From contig NZ_SEWZ01000004.1 of assembly GCF_004307425.1 (NCBI RefSeq), positions 310,001 through 374,000 on the forward strand: a stretch of DNA of 64,000 bases. Reading direction: 5' to 3'. Below the pieces are notes generated by a model, which did no database searches, was not told the origin of the DNA, and saw only the letters and a list, made by a program, of their open reading frames with translations. Position 1 is the first letter of the stretch; every line of letters starts with the position of its first letter. The position numbers and the translations under genes are program-made. Shown one piece after another: positions 34,518 to 43,812 of the stretch. This DNA is from Aquirufa antheringensis (GTDB lineage Bacteria > Bacteroidota > Bacteroidia > Cytophagales > Spirosomataceae).

Positions 34518-36134
34518 TTATTTAAGTGCGGCTCTTTGAGCTTTCACCGTGGGATCGGTGATGAACTCATCGTAGGTCATTAATTTATCTAAATGACCTT
34601 TCGAGCCGATTTCTATCACGCGATTCGCCACCGTATCAGTCAATTGATGATCATGGCAAGTAAACAACATCGTTCCAGGGAATTCAATCATACCATTATT
34701 CAATGCGGTAATGGATTCTAAGTCCAAGTGATTCGTAGGCTCATCAAATAAAAGCACGTTCGCACCTGATAACATCATACGGGAGAACATACAACGTTGT
34801 TTTTCCCCTCCTGAGATGACGGTACATTTTTTCAATGCCTCATCTCCTGAGAATAACATACGACCTAAGAAACCACGAATGAAACTTTCGTCTTTCTCTA
34901 CGGAATATTGACGTAACCAATCGACTAGATTCATGGAATCATCTTGGAAATATTTCGCATTATCATTCGGTAAATAAGTCTGGGTAGTAGTGACGCCCCA
35001 TTTGTACTCACCCGTAAATTTCGTGTTTTCACCTGCCAGAATATCTAACAAGGCTGTAATCGCTAAAGAATCTTTCGCTAACAAGGCCACTTTATCTCCT
35101 TTATTGATCGTAAAAGATAAATTCGTGAATAAAGGAGTTCCATCTTCTGTCGTAGCCGACAAATTCTCAACGCTTAACAACTGATCTCCCGCCTCTCTTT
35201 CAGGTTTAAAATTAATGAAAGGGTATTTACGAGACGAAGGCTTGATGTCTTCCACTTGTAATTTATCTAACATTTTTTGACGAGAAGTCGCTTGTTTTGA
35301 TTTCGCTACGTTAGCAGAGAAACGACGAATAAACTCTTCTAATTCCTTCCGTTTTTCGTCGGTCTTTTTATTCTGATCCGTACGTTGACGAGCCGCTAAT
35401 TGAGAGGACTCGTACCAGAAGGTATAGGTACCACCATATAGTTGAATTTTGCCAAAATCTAAGTCAGCAATGTGCGTACACACATTATCTAAGAAATGAC
35501 GATCGTGAGAAACCACAATCACCGTGTTTTTAAAGTTCATCAAATAACCTTCTAACCATAAGATGGAGTCGATGTCCAAGTTATTCGTAGGTTCATCTAA
35601 AAGAAGAATATCAGGATTTCCAAATAAGGCTTGAGCCAAAAGGACTTTCACTTTATCTGATCCATTCAAGTCCTTCAATAAAGTGTAATGCAAATCTGCT
35701 GCGATCCCTAAACCACTCAGTAAAGAACCCGCTTCTGATTCTGCTTCCCACCCGTTTAATTCCGCAAATTCTGCTTCTAAATCCGCTGCTTTATTGCCAT
35801 CTGCCTCTGTAAAGTCTTCTTTTAAGTAAATGGCATCCTTCTCTAACATGATGTCATACAGGCGTTTATTACCCATAATCACCGTTTGCAATACCTCTAC
35901 CTCCTCGTATTCGAAGTGATTTTGCTTCAAAATCGACATACGTTCACCAGGATTCATCGAAATGGAACCGGTTTGCGATTCAATTTCGCCTGATAAAATT
36001 TTCAAAAAGGTGGACTTTCCTGCGCCATTAGCACCGATTAATCCGTAACAGTTACCTTCGGTAAATTTGATATTAACTTCTTCAAAAAGGACTCTTTTCC
36101 CAAAACGAAGGGACACATTAGATACTTGCAACAT
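34518..36134 (-). CDS. ABC-F family ATPase
   Basis: 538 residues with two ABC ATPase domains and no membrane segments, so a ribosome-acting ABC-F protein, closest in style to YbiT. Walker A motifs are GLIGANGAGKSTFLKI (about 32-47) and a degenerate second site (VALLAKDSLAITALL) where the usual GxxGxGKS is lost. Signatures read LNGSDKVKVLLAQALF in domain 1 (degenerate) and ISGGEKQRCMFSRMML in domain 2. Walker B segments ILLLDEPTNNLD and VLLFDEPTNHLD are both intact. The linker region (about 245-310) is charged and helical. It probably acts on the ribosomal E site. The lost second Walker A is noteworthy. Confidence 0.92.
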   Translation of the reverse strand: MLQVSNVSLRFGKRVLFEEVNIKFTEGNCYGLIGANGAGKSTFLKILSGEIESQTGSISMNPGERMSILKQNHFEYEEVEVLQTVIMGNKRLYDIMLEKDAIYLKEDFTEADGNKAADLEAEFAELNGWEAESEAGSLLSGLGIAADLHYTLLKDLNGSDKVKVLLAQALFGNPDILLLDEPTNNLDIDSILWLEGYLMNFKNTVIVVSHDRHFLDNVCTHIADLDFGKIQLYGGTYTFWYESSQLAARQRTDQNKKTDEKRKELEEFIRRFSANVAKSKQATSRQKMLDKLQVEDIKPSSRKYPFINFKPEREAGDQLLSVENLSATTEDGTPLFTNLSFTINKGDKVALLAKDSLAITALLDILAGENTKFTGEYKWGVTTTQTYLPNDNAKYFQDDSMNLVDWLRQYSVEKDESFIRGFLGRMLFSGDEALKKCTVISGGEKQRCMFSRMMLSGANVLLFDEPTNHLDLESITALNNGMIEFPGTMLFTCHDHQLTDTVANRVIEIGSKGHLDKLMTYDEFITDPTVKAQRAALK

Positions 36135-36221
36135 AGGAGCTGGATTAAATAGGGTGCAAAATTACTAATTTTGGCACCGATTATCATATTTTTTTTGCAA
36201 TTTCGAAACGAATTAGAGACT

Positions 36222-36827
36222 ATGGAACCCACAAATTTGGCAGAAACCCTACATCTCCGACTAAACGCGGAGAATTTCCGGGAGCAATTACTCGCTCACC
36301 CGAAAAAGGATAGCCGCATCACATCGGTCCATATTGAAATCGCGAATGAATATTTCCTGTTAATTCCGAATACATTTGACTCCCCCACTTTTCGGTTAGG
36401 ATTCTTAGAAAAGGCCTTGGGAGAAAATGCGTTAGTAGGCAAAGAGATACAGCAACAAGCTATTGCTTCGGAAGACGCTACATTAATTTTCCTTGTTCCT
36501 AGTGATTGGAAAGACCATATATCTGCTCATTTTGCCTATGCAAAAATAAGCTATACTCATAGTTTAGCATCATGTTTGCTAAACAACGATCAGCAGTTAA
36601 ACCTATTGATTCAGGGCAAATTAGCTTTCGCCAGTTTATACCAAGGAAACAAATTGCAATTAGCGAATGTATTCCGCTTTGAATCGGCCATCGAATTAGC
36701 CTTTTATTTGCAATCCATTAGGGACGCATTTTCCTTAAATTGGACCTTATATCCTCCTCTATTAGTCGCAGAATCAGAAGAAATTGCAGACGCATCACTT
36801 TATCAAATACCTTATGTCCAATCCTAA
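36222..36827 (+). CDS. DUF3822 family protein
   Basis: About 201 residues from ATG 36222, matching DUF3822, a Bacteroidota family with an actin/ASKHA-like fold prediction and unknown function. There is no signal or membrane segment. Frame extension to 36171 adds 17 residues upstream of the typical start and is rejected. The stop lies inside the beginning of coaD, which overlaps it by 14 bases, so the two are translationally coupled. In many Bacteroidota an rsmD gene accompanies this pair; none is seen here. Confidence 0.72.
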   Translation: MEPTNLAETLHLRLNAENFREQLLAHPKKDSRITSVHIEIANEYFLLIPNTFDSPTFRLGFLEKALGENALVGKEIQQQAIASEDATLIFLVPSDWKDHISAHFAYAKISYTHSLASCLLNNDQQLNLLIQGKLAFASLYQGNKLQLANVFRFESAIELAFYLQSIRDAFSLNWTLYPPLLVAESEEIADASLYQIPYVQS

Positions 36828-37272
36828 AAAAGCATTTTTCCCTGGTTCATTTGATCCTTTTACGAAAGGACACGAGGATATTGTGTTAAGAGCATTGGCT
36901 TTATTTGACGAAGTAATTATAGGTATAGGCCAAAACTCTTCCAAAACGCGCTATTTTCCGCTAGAGAAAATGGAAGATTACATTCGCAAGACCTTTGAAG
37001 GAAAACCTGTTTCAGTTGTTACGTATCAAAACTTGACTGCGAATGTAGCACACGAATATGGCGCCAAGTTTATCATCAGAGGATTGCGCAATACGACAGA
37101 TTTCGAATACGAAAACTCCATTTCTCAGGTGAATAGACATATTCACAATGAATTAGAGACTGTTTTCCTTATTACATCCCCTCATTTAGCACCGATTAGT
37201 TCCACTATCATCCGCGATTTACATCGCTATGGCAGTCCAGTAGACCAATACTTGCCATATACCTTAGATTAA
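36814..37272 (+). CDS. coaD: phosphopantetheine adenylyltransferase
   Basis: 152 residues of CoaD, the penultimate step of coenzyme A synthesis. The nucleotidyltransferase motif FPGSFDPFTKGHEDIVLRAL (about 8-27) contains the T/HxGH element. NSSKTRYFP and FIIRGLRNTTDFEYENSISQ are typical, and SSTIIRDLHRYG holds the second ATP motif (ISSTxxR). ATG 36814 gives the standard N-terminus; the longer frame from 36784 lies within DUF3822. Nine bases of the 3' end overlap the convergent Nudix gene. Confidence 0.96.
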   Translation: MSNPKKAFFPGSFDPFTKGHEDIVLRALALFDEVIIGIGQNSSKTRYFPLEKMEDYIRKTFEGKPVSVVTYQNLTANVAHEYGAKFIIRGLRNTTDFEYENSISQVNRHIHNELETVFLITSPHLAPISSTIIRDLHRYGSPVDQYLPYTLD

Positions 37273-37944
37273 TTTCTTGAATTTCTCGATGACGTGCCGA
37301 ATGGATGAATACGTATTCGTCAAGGCTTGAATTTGTTTCTTTTCATTCAACCACTCTACTTTTTCAATTCCTTCCTCTGTTTGCGGGATGAGTATACCTG
37401 TAAAGTTTGTTTTCATCGCATACCAGCGTGTTTTTTTCAACACTAGCTTATTCTTGTGCGTGTAGGTATGGTAGGTCGTACAAATTTTAAGGCCTAATGC
37501 TGCCTTCACATTACATTCTTCTTCTACTTCACGAACGGCGGCCGTTTCGAATTTCTCGTTCTTTTCTAATTTACCTTTTGGCAAATCCCATTTACCCAAA
37601 CGATACATCCATAAAACATCTTGATTTTGATTAATAACCACTCCTCCAGCGGCTTCTACCAGCTGATACATTTTGACAATCTTCTGCTTAAACAGCTTTC
37701 GGTCATCCACAATCAGGTATAGAGCATGAAAATGGATACCCGACTTAGCATGCAAATTCAGTAGAATTTTCTCCACTTGATCTGCACTTGCATTGATTAT
37801 ACACGTATGGCCGCTGAAATTCTCCACTTTCAAAGGGGATAATCTGGCGTCAAGGACTAAATCAAAATCCTCTTTAGATGGCATTTCTCCCAACTCCTTC
37901 TTCTTCACAATTCTGATCGGTCGATCATCAATAAAAATTACCAT
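37264..37944 (-). CDS. Nudix hydrolase
   Basis: About 226 residues from ATG 37944. The Nudix box is present as GKLEKNEKFETAAVREVEEECNV (split: GKLEKNEKFETAAV then REVEEECNV), with Cys in place of the usual last Gly. An extra N-terminal domain of about 90 residues with no clear match precedes it. Nudix enzymes hydrolyse nucleoside diphosphate-linked compounds; the substrate is unknown. The TTG start at 37965 is rejected because the TATTTTTG promoter element covers it. The 3' end overlaps coaD by nine bases. Confidence 0.88.
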   Translation of the reverse strand: MVIFIDDRPIRIVKKKELGEMPSKEDFDLVLDARLSPLKVENFSGHTCIINASADQVEKILLNLHAKSGIHFHALYLIVDDRKLFKQKIVKMYQLVEAAGGVVINQNQDVLWMYRLGKWDLPKGKLEKNEKFETAAVREVEEECNVKAALGLKICTTYHTYTHKNKLVLKKTRWYAMKTNFTGILIPQTEEGIEKVEWLNEKKQIQALTNTYSSIRHVIEKFKKLI

Positions 37945-37962
37945 CTTTTCAATTTTGTGTGG

Positions 37963-37970
37963 CAAAAATA
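37963..37970 (-). promoter_or_regulatory. -7 element of the Nudix gene
   Basis: TATTTTTG on the minus strand ends 18 bases before ATG 37944 and overlaps the alternative TTG start, which rules that start out if the element is used. Confidence 0.4.
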
Positions 37971-38002
37971 GAATTAAATAGTGAAAGATAAACTGAATAA
38001 AT

Positions 38003-38010
38003 TATTTTTG
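38003..38010 (+). promoter_or_regulatory. -7 element of pyrE
   Basis: TATTTTTG lies 26 bases before the pyrE ATG, with transcription expected near 38016. It is one half of a divergent promoter pair with the Nudix gene. No -33 TTG is apparent. Confidence 0.4.
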
Positions 38011-38036
38011 TAAATATAAATTCAGAAACGACCCTT

Positions 38037-38675
38037 ATGCAAAATTTGACAATTCCTCAAGAAGTTGCCCAACACCTATTAAAGATCCAAGCTATTCAAT
38101 TACGTCCGGATCAACCTTTTACTTGGGCTTCTGGCTGGAATTCTCCTATTTATTGTGATAACCGCGTTTCTTTATCTTTTCCAGAGGTTCGTACCTATAT
38201 CAAAAATTGCTTATCTGCTGCCGTAAAAGCCTATTTCCCGGAAGCAACTATTATCGCTGGTGTAGCAACAGCCGGTATTGCACAAGGAGCTTTAGTAGCC
38301 GATTATTTAGATTTACCCTTCTGTTATGTGCGTCCTGAACCTAAGAAACATGGAATGGGAAATCAAATCGAGGGAAAAATCGAAAAAGGTCAAAAAGTTG
38401 TTCTCATCGAAGACCTCATTTCCACAGGTGGAAGTTCTCTTAAAGCGGCAGATGCCTTGAAAGAGGCGGGTGTAGAAGTGTTAGGCATGGTAGCTATCTT
38501 CACCTATGGTTTCGAAATAGCGGCCGATAATTTCAAAAACCACCAAATTCCATTGTATACCCTAAGCGATTACAATGCCTTAATTGAGGAGGCTGTCAAA
38601 TTAAATTATGTGACTGAGACCCAATTAATGACTTTGCAAGACTGGAGAGTCTCTCCTAGCACTTGGAAGAAATAA
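38037..38675 (+). CDS. pyrE: orotate phosphoribosyltransferase
   Basis: 212 residues of PyrE, which makes orotidine monophosphate in pyrimidine synthesis. FTWASGWNSPIYCDNRVSLS (about 21-40) is the substrate region, and the PRPP-binding motif VVLIEDLISTGGSSLKAADAL is complete near 121-141. IIAGVATAGIAQGALVADYL, YVRPEPKKHGMGNQIEG and YTLSDYNALIEEAVK are also conserved. It is a single gene between a divergent promoter and dprA; its stop directly abuts the dprA stop on the other strand. Confidence 0.97.
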   Translation: MQNLTIPQEVAQHLLKIQAIQLRPDQPFTWASGWNSPIYCDNRVSLSFPEVRTYIKNCLSAAVKAYFPEATIIAGVATAGIAQGALVADYLDLPFCYVRPEPKKHGMGNQIEGKIEKGQKVVLIEDLISTGGSSLKAADALKEAGVEVLGMVAIFTYGFEIAADNFKNHQIPLYTLSDYNALIEEAVKLNYVTETQLMTLQDWRVSPSTWKK

Positions 38676-39743
38676 TCAGGTCAGCATAAAGGCGTCCCCA
38701 TCAGTCGACCGCAACATCCCTTTTAACTCTAGATTTAATAGAATAAGAGAAAGATCGTCTTGGCTAATTTCTGAACGATACAAAAGCTCATTAAAGGATA
38801 ACTGGCCTTCTCTATGCAACAGGGAAATGACTGTGGTTTCATGTAAGGTGAAAAGTTTTTGATGAAGATCAGGGTGCAGAACTAATCGATCTTTTGCTTG
38901 CTCCCAATTCAATTCCATCATAAAGTCATCCCAAGAAGTATAAATCGTTGCTTTATTATTTCTGATCAATAAATTACAGCCTTTTGAGAAAGGTCTATTT
39001 AAGCTACCAGGAACCGCAAAAACAGTCCGATCGTAATTAAGTGCATAATCGGCGGTAATTAAGGCACCTCCTTTTTCTGCTGCTTCTACAATCACGGTAG
39101 CATCAGCAAGTCCAGCAATTATGCGATTTCGAACAGGAAAATAAAAGGCAGCAGGCGGTACATGAGGAGCATATTCAGACAGCAAAGCACCGGTAGCTAA
39201 AATCTGCTCCACATACACCGCATTCTCCTGTGGATAGAGATGACGAAATCCGCCAGCAAGAACAGCAATGGTAGGAACATTATATTTAAGACAGGCTTTG
39301 TGCAAGGCTATATCAATTCCTCTTGCAAAACCACTGACTAAAATAACTTCATCTTTGATGGCAGATTGAACTAGTTCTTCTGTCACCTTCTTCCCCACGT
39401 CACTCGCATGTCGTGTACCCACTACAGCTACAATTCGATGGGCATTCAAGTCAGCCTTCCCTTTTTTAAACAGTATTAAAGGGGCATCGTAAAGATCTTT
39501 AATCCGTTGGGGATATTCTAGATCTTGGAAATACAGAATTTGAATTTGATCTTCTGCGCAAATTTGGACCGTCTTTTCCGCTTCACGTAAAGCATCAGCA
39601 GCAAAAGGTAGATACGTTGCTAATCGAAAAATATCAGCTAATTGAGGATAGAGAGAAACGAGTTCTTTTCCTTTAACAGGACCCACTTTAGGCAAATAGG
39701 TTAAGGCAATTTGATAGACGGCTAGCGAATAAGTGGTTTTCAT
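38676..39743 (-). CDS. dprA: DNA-processing protein DprA
   Basis: 355 residues. An N-terminal SAM/HhH-like region (LTYLPKVGPVKGKELVSLY, about 14-32) is followed by the Rossmann-like DprA core with VVGTRHASDVGKKVTEELV, ILVSGFARGIDIALHKACLK and IAVLAGGFRHLYPQENA, and a C-terminal winged-helix-like domain. It loads RecA on incoming single-stranded DNA in natural transformation. The start gives the expected length. A MerR-type regulator gene lies 25 bases upstream on the same strand. Confidence 0.94.
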   Translation of the reverse strand: MKTTYSLAVYQIALTYLPKVGPVKGKELVSLYPQLADIFRLATYLPFAADALREAEKTVQICAEDQIQILYFQDLEYPQRIKDLYDAPLILFKKGKADLNAHRIVAVVGTRHASDVGKKVTEELVQSAIKDEVILVSGFARGIDIALHKACLKYNVPTIAVLAGGFRHLYPQENAVYVEQILATGALLSEYAPHVPPAAFYFPVRNRIIAGLADATVIVEAAEKGGALITADYALNYDRTVFAVPGSLNRPFSKGCNLLIRNNKATIYTSWDDFMMELNWEQAKDRLVLHPDLHQKLFTLHETTVISLLHREGQLSFNELLYRSEISQDDLSLILLNLELKGMLRSTDGDAFMLT

Positions 39744-39768
39744 CGGAGTAATTTTCCGAAACCTACGC

Positions 39769-40098
39769 TTATTCCATGTCTAAATCAGCCTTCATCCCTT
39801 GTAAAAAATCACGAATATCAGTTAGTTGATTAATGATGTTTTGATTCGGATTTTTTTCTTTGCCTTTGAAATTCAAAGCTTGCTTGGCTCCTTCAATAGT
39901 CAAGCCTCTTTCATCGATTAAACTAACCAAAACCTTGATTTTTTCAATATCTGCAGGGGTATATTTACGGATACCAGAACCTGCACGCTTGGGAGATAAA
40001 TGAGGAAATTGAGTCTCCCAATAGCGAATCTTAGAGGTGTTCACCTTAAAAATGGCCGCTACCTCCGAAATTGAATAATATTGCTTGCTTAATTCCAT
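39769..40098 (-). CDS. MerR family transcriptional regulator
   Basis: About 109 residues from ATG 40098. The MerR helix-turn-helix reads YYSISEVAAIFKVNTSKIRYWE (split: YYSISEVAAIF then KVNTSKIRYWE), followed by PKRAGSGIRKYTPADIEKI and a short helical tail. No Cys or drug-binding domain is present, so the ligand, if any, is unknown. ATG 40098 is chosen over the TTG at 40131 because the extra 11 residues lie outside the conserved fold. It precedes dprA by 25 bases; homologs in Bacteroidota are mostly uncharacterised. Confidence 0.85.
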   Translation of the reverse strand: MELSKQYYSISEVAAIFKVNTSKIRYWETQFPHLSPKRAGSGIRKYTPADIEKIKVLVSLIDERGLTIEGAKQALNFKGKEKNPNQNIINQLTDIRDFLQGMKADLDME

Positions 40099-40215
40099 CA
40101 ATAATTTTAAACCCAAAATGGGCTTCTTCAAAAAATAGACTTAATTTTGTGATTCCATTTATCAGGACTCCTTTAGTAAAAATACAAAGGTTCCCTTCAT
40201 TTTACAATAAAACGC

Positions 40216-42840
40216 ATGACCTCTTCTCAGATACGTCAACAATTTTTGGATTTCTTTCAATCTAAAGGCCATTTAATTGTTCCTTCTGCTCCTTTAGTGG
40301 CAAAAAATGACCCTACCCTTTTGTTCAACAACTCGGGTATGGCGCAATTCAAAGATTTCTTTTTAGGCAACGGAACTCCGCCCTCAAAAAGAATCGCGGA
40401 TACACAAAAATGCCTTCGTGTGTCAGGGAAGCACAATGACTTAGAGGATGTGGGTTTTGATACCTACCACCACACGATGTTTGAGATGTTAGGTAATTGG
40501 TCTTTTGGCGATTACTTTAAACAAGAGGCACTTACCTGGTCATGGGAATTATTAACAGAGGTATTTAAATTACCGAAAGACCGCATCTATGTATCGGTTT
40601 TCGAAGGAGATAAAAAAGATGGTGTTCCGTTTGATCAAGAGGCATTCGATATTTGGAAGGCCATTGTGGGCGAGGATCGCATTATTTATGGTAATAAAAA
40701 AGATAATTTCTGGGAAATGGGTGAAACAGGACCTTGCGGACCTTGTTCAGAAATCCACATTGACCTTAGAAATCAAGACGAAGTAGATACGATTCCGGGC
40801 AAAAGCCTAGTGAATGCAGATCACCCGCAAGTAGTTGAGATTTGGAATAACGTATTTATGCAGTTTGAACGTATGGCAGATGGGTCTTTAGTACCGCTTC
40901 CGAACAAACACGTAGATACAGGAATGGGCTTTGAGCGTCTTTGTATGGCGATTCAAGGAAAGCAATCGAATTACGATACGGATGTTTTTCAAGGCACAAT
41001 TCAATATATCGCTGCGAAAAGTGGCAAGAAATACGGAGACGAAAAATGGGCTGACATCGCGATGCGCGTTATTGCTGACCATATTCGTGCCATCGCCTTT
41101 ACGATTGCTGATGGACAATTGCCTTCTAACAATAAAGCAGGCTATGTCATCCGTCGTATTTTACGTCGTGCGGTGCGTTATGGCTATACCTATTTGGACT
41201 TCAAAGAGCCTTTCTTGCACTTATTAATCCCTGGATTAGCTCAACAATTCAAAGGCGTATTTGATGAATTAATCTCACAAGAAGCTTTCGTAGCTAAAGT
41301 GATATACGAAGAGGAAGTATCCTTTCTACGTACTTTGTCTTCCGGATTAGTTCGTTTAGATAAATTAATGGAAGATTGCTCAGGTAAAATCTTATCCGGA
41401 GATGAGGTGTTTGAATTAAATGACACCTACGGTTTCCCGGTCGACTTAACGGCTTTAATTGCTCGCGAGAAAGGTTTGGATATCGATGAACCTGGATTTA
41501 ACGCTGCATTAAAAGCTCAAAAAGAGCGTTCACGCAAAGATGCAGGCGCTAGTGCAGAGGATTGGGTCATCGTAAACGAGGGTGATGAAGTTAGCTTCAT
41601 CGGATACGATTCAAACGAGACGGATACCCAAGTTTTAAAATACCAAAAGATTCAAAATAAGGCGGGTGTTCAATACAAAGTGGTTTTAGAAACGACGCCT
41701 TTTTATGCTGAATCGGGTGGACAAGTGGGCGATACCGGAGTTTTAGTTTTCGTTACATCAGGTGTTTCTCTTCCTGTCATCGACACGAAAAAAGAGAACG
41801 ATTTAATCGTTCATATCCTATCTGATGTGCGTATTGAGACAGTAGCGGGGGAGCCAGTGAAGGCGAGCATTTCGACCTTGCGTCGTCGTGCGATTACGCA
41901 TCACCACAGTTCTACACACTTGATGCAAGCGGCTTTACAAGAAGTATTAGGTAAGCACGTGGCACAAAAAGGTAGCTTAGTAAACGAGGATTTATTACGA
42001 TTTGACTTCTCTCACTTCCAAAAAGTAACGGATGAAGAGATTAAGCAAATCGAGCGGATTGTGAATACCAAAATCGCAGAGAACATTCCTTTGTTAGAAG
42101 AACGAAACGTTCCAATTGCAGAAGCGAAAGACAAAGGGGCTATGGCCTTATTTGGCGAGAAATATGGTGATTTTGTGCGTGTGATTACTTTTGACAAGAA
42201 CTTCTCGGTTGAGCTTTGTGGAGGAACACACGTTCCGTCTACAAGTGAAATCGGCTTATTTAAAATTACTTCTGAGAGTTCTGTTGCTACAGGTGTACGC
42301 AGAATAGAAGCCATTACTTCTCAAAAGGCCTATGAATTATTAAGCGAACAAGAAGTCGTATTAAGTGAAATCAATGACTTATTGAAAGCGCCGAAAGATT
42401 TGGTTAAGGCGGTGGCTACCTTAATTGAGAGCAACTCAGCCCTACAAAAAACGGTTGCAGCCTACCAACAGAAAGAAATCTCTGGATTAAAGAATAGTCT
42501 AGTAAAAGAAATCGTGGCTGGACCTGTTAACTCGATTATTAAACAAGTCTCTGCTCCTACGGCAGATGCCTTAAAGAATCTTGCATTCGATTTACAAGAG
42601 AATCAAGAGAACTTATTCGTGCTTTTAGCCGCTGAAATAGAAGGGAAAGCTAGTTTAGCCATCTCCATTTCGAAAGGCTTAGTAGATAGCAAAGGATTAG
42701 ATGCCGGCAAAATCATTCGTGAATTAGCGAAAGAAGTACAAGGCGGTGGAGGTGGACAACCCTTCTTAGCTACGGCAGGTGGTCAAAATCCAGCAGGTAT
42801 TGCGAAATTATTGAGTTTAGCGCCATCCTATATAGCCTAA
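40216..42840 (+). CDS. alaS: alanyl-tRNA synthetase
   Basis: 874 residues of AlaRS, charging tRNA-Ala and editing Ser/Gly-tRNA. The class II catalytic domain shows TYHHTMFEMLGNWSFGDYFK and CGPCSEIHIDLRN. The editing domain has the zinc motif HHHSSTHLMQAALQEVLG near 560 and CGGTHVPSTSEIG near 661. The C-terminal C-Ala domain includes VQGGGGGQPFLATAGG. Its length is normal. It opens an operon: pabB starts five bases later. Confidence 0.98.
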   Translation: MTSSQIRQQFLDFFQSKGHLIVPSAPLVAKNDPTLLFNNSGMAQFKDFFLGNGTPPSKRIADTQKCLRVSGKHNDLEDVGFDTYHHTMFEMLGNWSFGDYFKQEALTWSWELLTEVFKLPKDRIYVSVFEGDKKDGVPFDQEAFDIWKAIVGEDRIIYGNKKDNFWEMGETGPCGPCSEIHIDLRNQDEVDTIPGKSLVNADHPQVVEIWNNVFMQFERMADGSLVPLPNKHVDTGMGFERLCMAIQGKQSNYDTDVFQGTIQYIAAKSGKKYGDEKWADIAMRVIADHIRAIAFTIADGQLPSNNKAGYVIRRILRRAVRYGYTYLDFKEPFLHLLIPGLAQQFKGVFDELISQEAFVAKVIYEEEVSFLRTLSSGLVRLDKLMEDCSGKILSGDEVFELNDTYGFPVDLTALIAREKGLDIDEPGFNAALKAQKERSRKDAGASAEDWVIVNEGDEVSFIGYDSNETDTQVLKYQKIQNKAGVQYKVVLETTPFYAESGGQVGDTGVLVFVTSGVSLPVIDTKKENDLIVHILSDVRIETVAGEPVKASISTLRRRAITHHHSSTHLMQAALQEVLGKHVAQKGSLVNEDLLRFDFSHFQKVTDEEIKQIERIVNTKIAENIPLLEERNVPIAEAKDKGAMALFGEKYGDFVRVITFDKNFSVELCGGTHVPSTSEIGLFKITSESSVATGVRRIEAITSQKAYELLSEQEVVLSEINDLLKAPKDLVKAVATLIESNSALQKTVAAYQQKEISGLKNSLVKEIVAGPVNSIIKQVSAPTADALKNLAFDLQENQENLFVLLAAEIEGKASLAISISKGLVDSKGLDAGKIIRELAKEVQGGGGGQPFLATAGGQNPAGIAKLLSLAPSYIA

Positions 42841-42845
42841 ATTCT

Positions 42846-43811
42846 ATGAAAATCCCCTTTTTGCCCTTTGCACAGGTAGCCAAACAATTGGACCTTTGGG
42901 GTAAAAAGGGGATTCCTTTTGTCTTTTTAGTTGATTATACGCTAGAAAATGCTTGGGCAGGATCTGAAGAAGAGGCGAAAGACTTAGGAATATTATTTGA
43001 ATTTGATGCCACGGGATTAACATCTGAAACAGTTGCTTTTACTAAAAGTCCACTTTCCTTCGAATCCTATTCGGCCAAATTTAATCAGGTTCAGGCTGGT
43101 TTGAAAAGAGGTGATTCGTTTCTCTTGAATTTAACAGCAGAGACACCCATTACCACCTCCTTAAGCCTCTCTGAAATCTTTCAAAGAGCTGAGGCACCCT
43201 ATAAAATTTTAGTACGAGATCAATTTACCTCCTTTTCACCCGAAACCTTTGTCCGAATTCAGGAGAACACAATCTCCTCATATCCCATGAAAGGAACTTT
43301 AGAGGTAACCGAAAATACATCCGCAAGTCAACTCCAGATGGATCCCAAAGAAAAGGCTGAACACGCCACCGTCGTAGATTTAATCCGGAATGACTTAAGT
43401 AAAGTGGCTTTTCCTATTCGAGTAGAAAAATACCAATACATTGATCGGGTGAAAACGAATAATGGTGAACTTTGGCAGATGTCATCAAAAATAAGTGGGG
43501 AATTAGTACCTGAACTACAAGGCAAATACGGTTCAATTTTGTTAGAATTACTGCCTGCAGGATCGATTACGGGTGCACCCAAAAAGGCTACCATGCACAT
43601 CATTCAGGAGGCCGAACAGTATGAACGCGGTTTTTATACTGGAATTATGGGTAAATTTGATGGTCAATCGTTCAATTCCGGCGTGATGATTCGATTTATC
43701 GAAAATCAATCCGATGGTCTCGTTTTCAAAAGTGGCGGCGGCATCACCGTATTTTCAGATGTCAAAAAAGAGTACGACGAATTAATCCAAAAAGTATATC
43801 TCCCCTTCTAA
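42846..43811 (+). CDS. pabB: aminodeoxychorismate synthase component I
   Basis: 321 residues of the chorismate-binding family. SYPMKGTLEVTENTSASQL (about 140-158) matches the PIKGT motif of PabB with its catalytic Lys, and VVDLIRNDLSKVAF and LLPAGSITGAPKKATMHIIQ are the metal- and substrate-binding segments. It is shorter than E. coli PabB, as in many Bacteroidota, where the N-terminal domain is reduced. It makes aminodeoxychorismate for p-aminobenzoate and folate. It is coupled to alaS upstream and pabC one base downstream; no glutamine amidotransferase gene (pabA) is seen here. Confidence 0.9.
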   Translation: MKIPFLPFAQVAKQLDLWGKKGIPFVFLVDYTLENAWAGSEEEAKDLGILFEFDATGLTSETVAFTKSPLSFESYSAKFNQVQAGLKRGDSFLLNLTAETPITTSLSLSEIFQRAEAPYKILVRDQFTSFSPETFVRIQENTISSYPMKGTLEVTENTSASQLQMDPKEKAEHATVVDLIRNDLSKVAFPIRVEKYQYIDRVKTNNGELWQMSSKISGELVPELQGKYGSILLELLPAGSITGAPKKATMHIIQEAEQYERGFYTGIMGKFDGQSFNSGVMIRFIENQSDGLVFKSGGGITVFSDVKKEYDELIQKVYLPF

Positions 43812-43812
43812 T

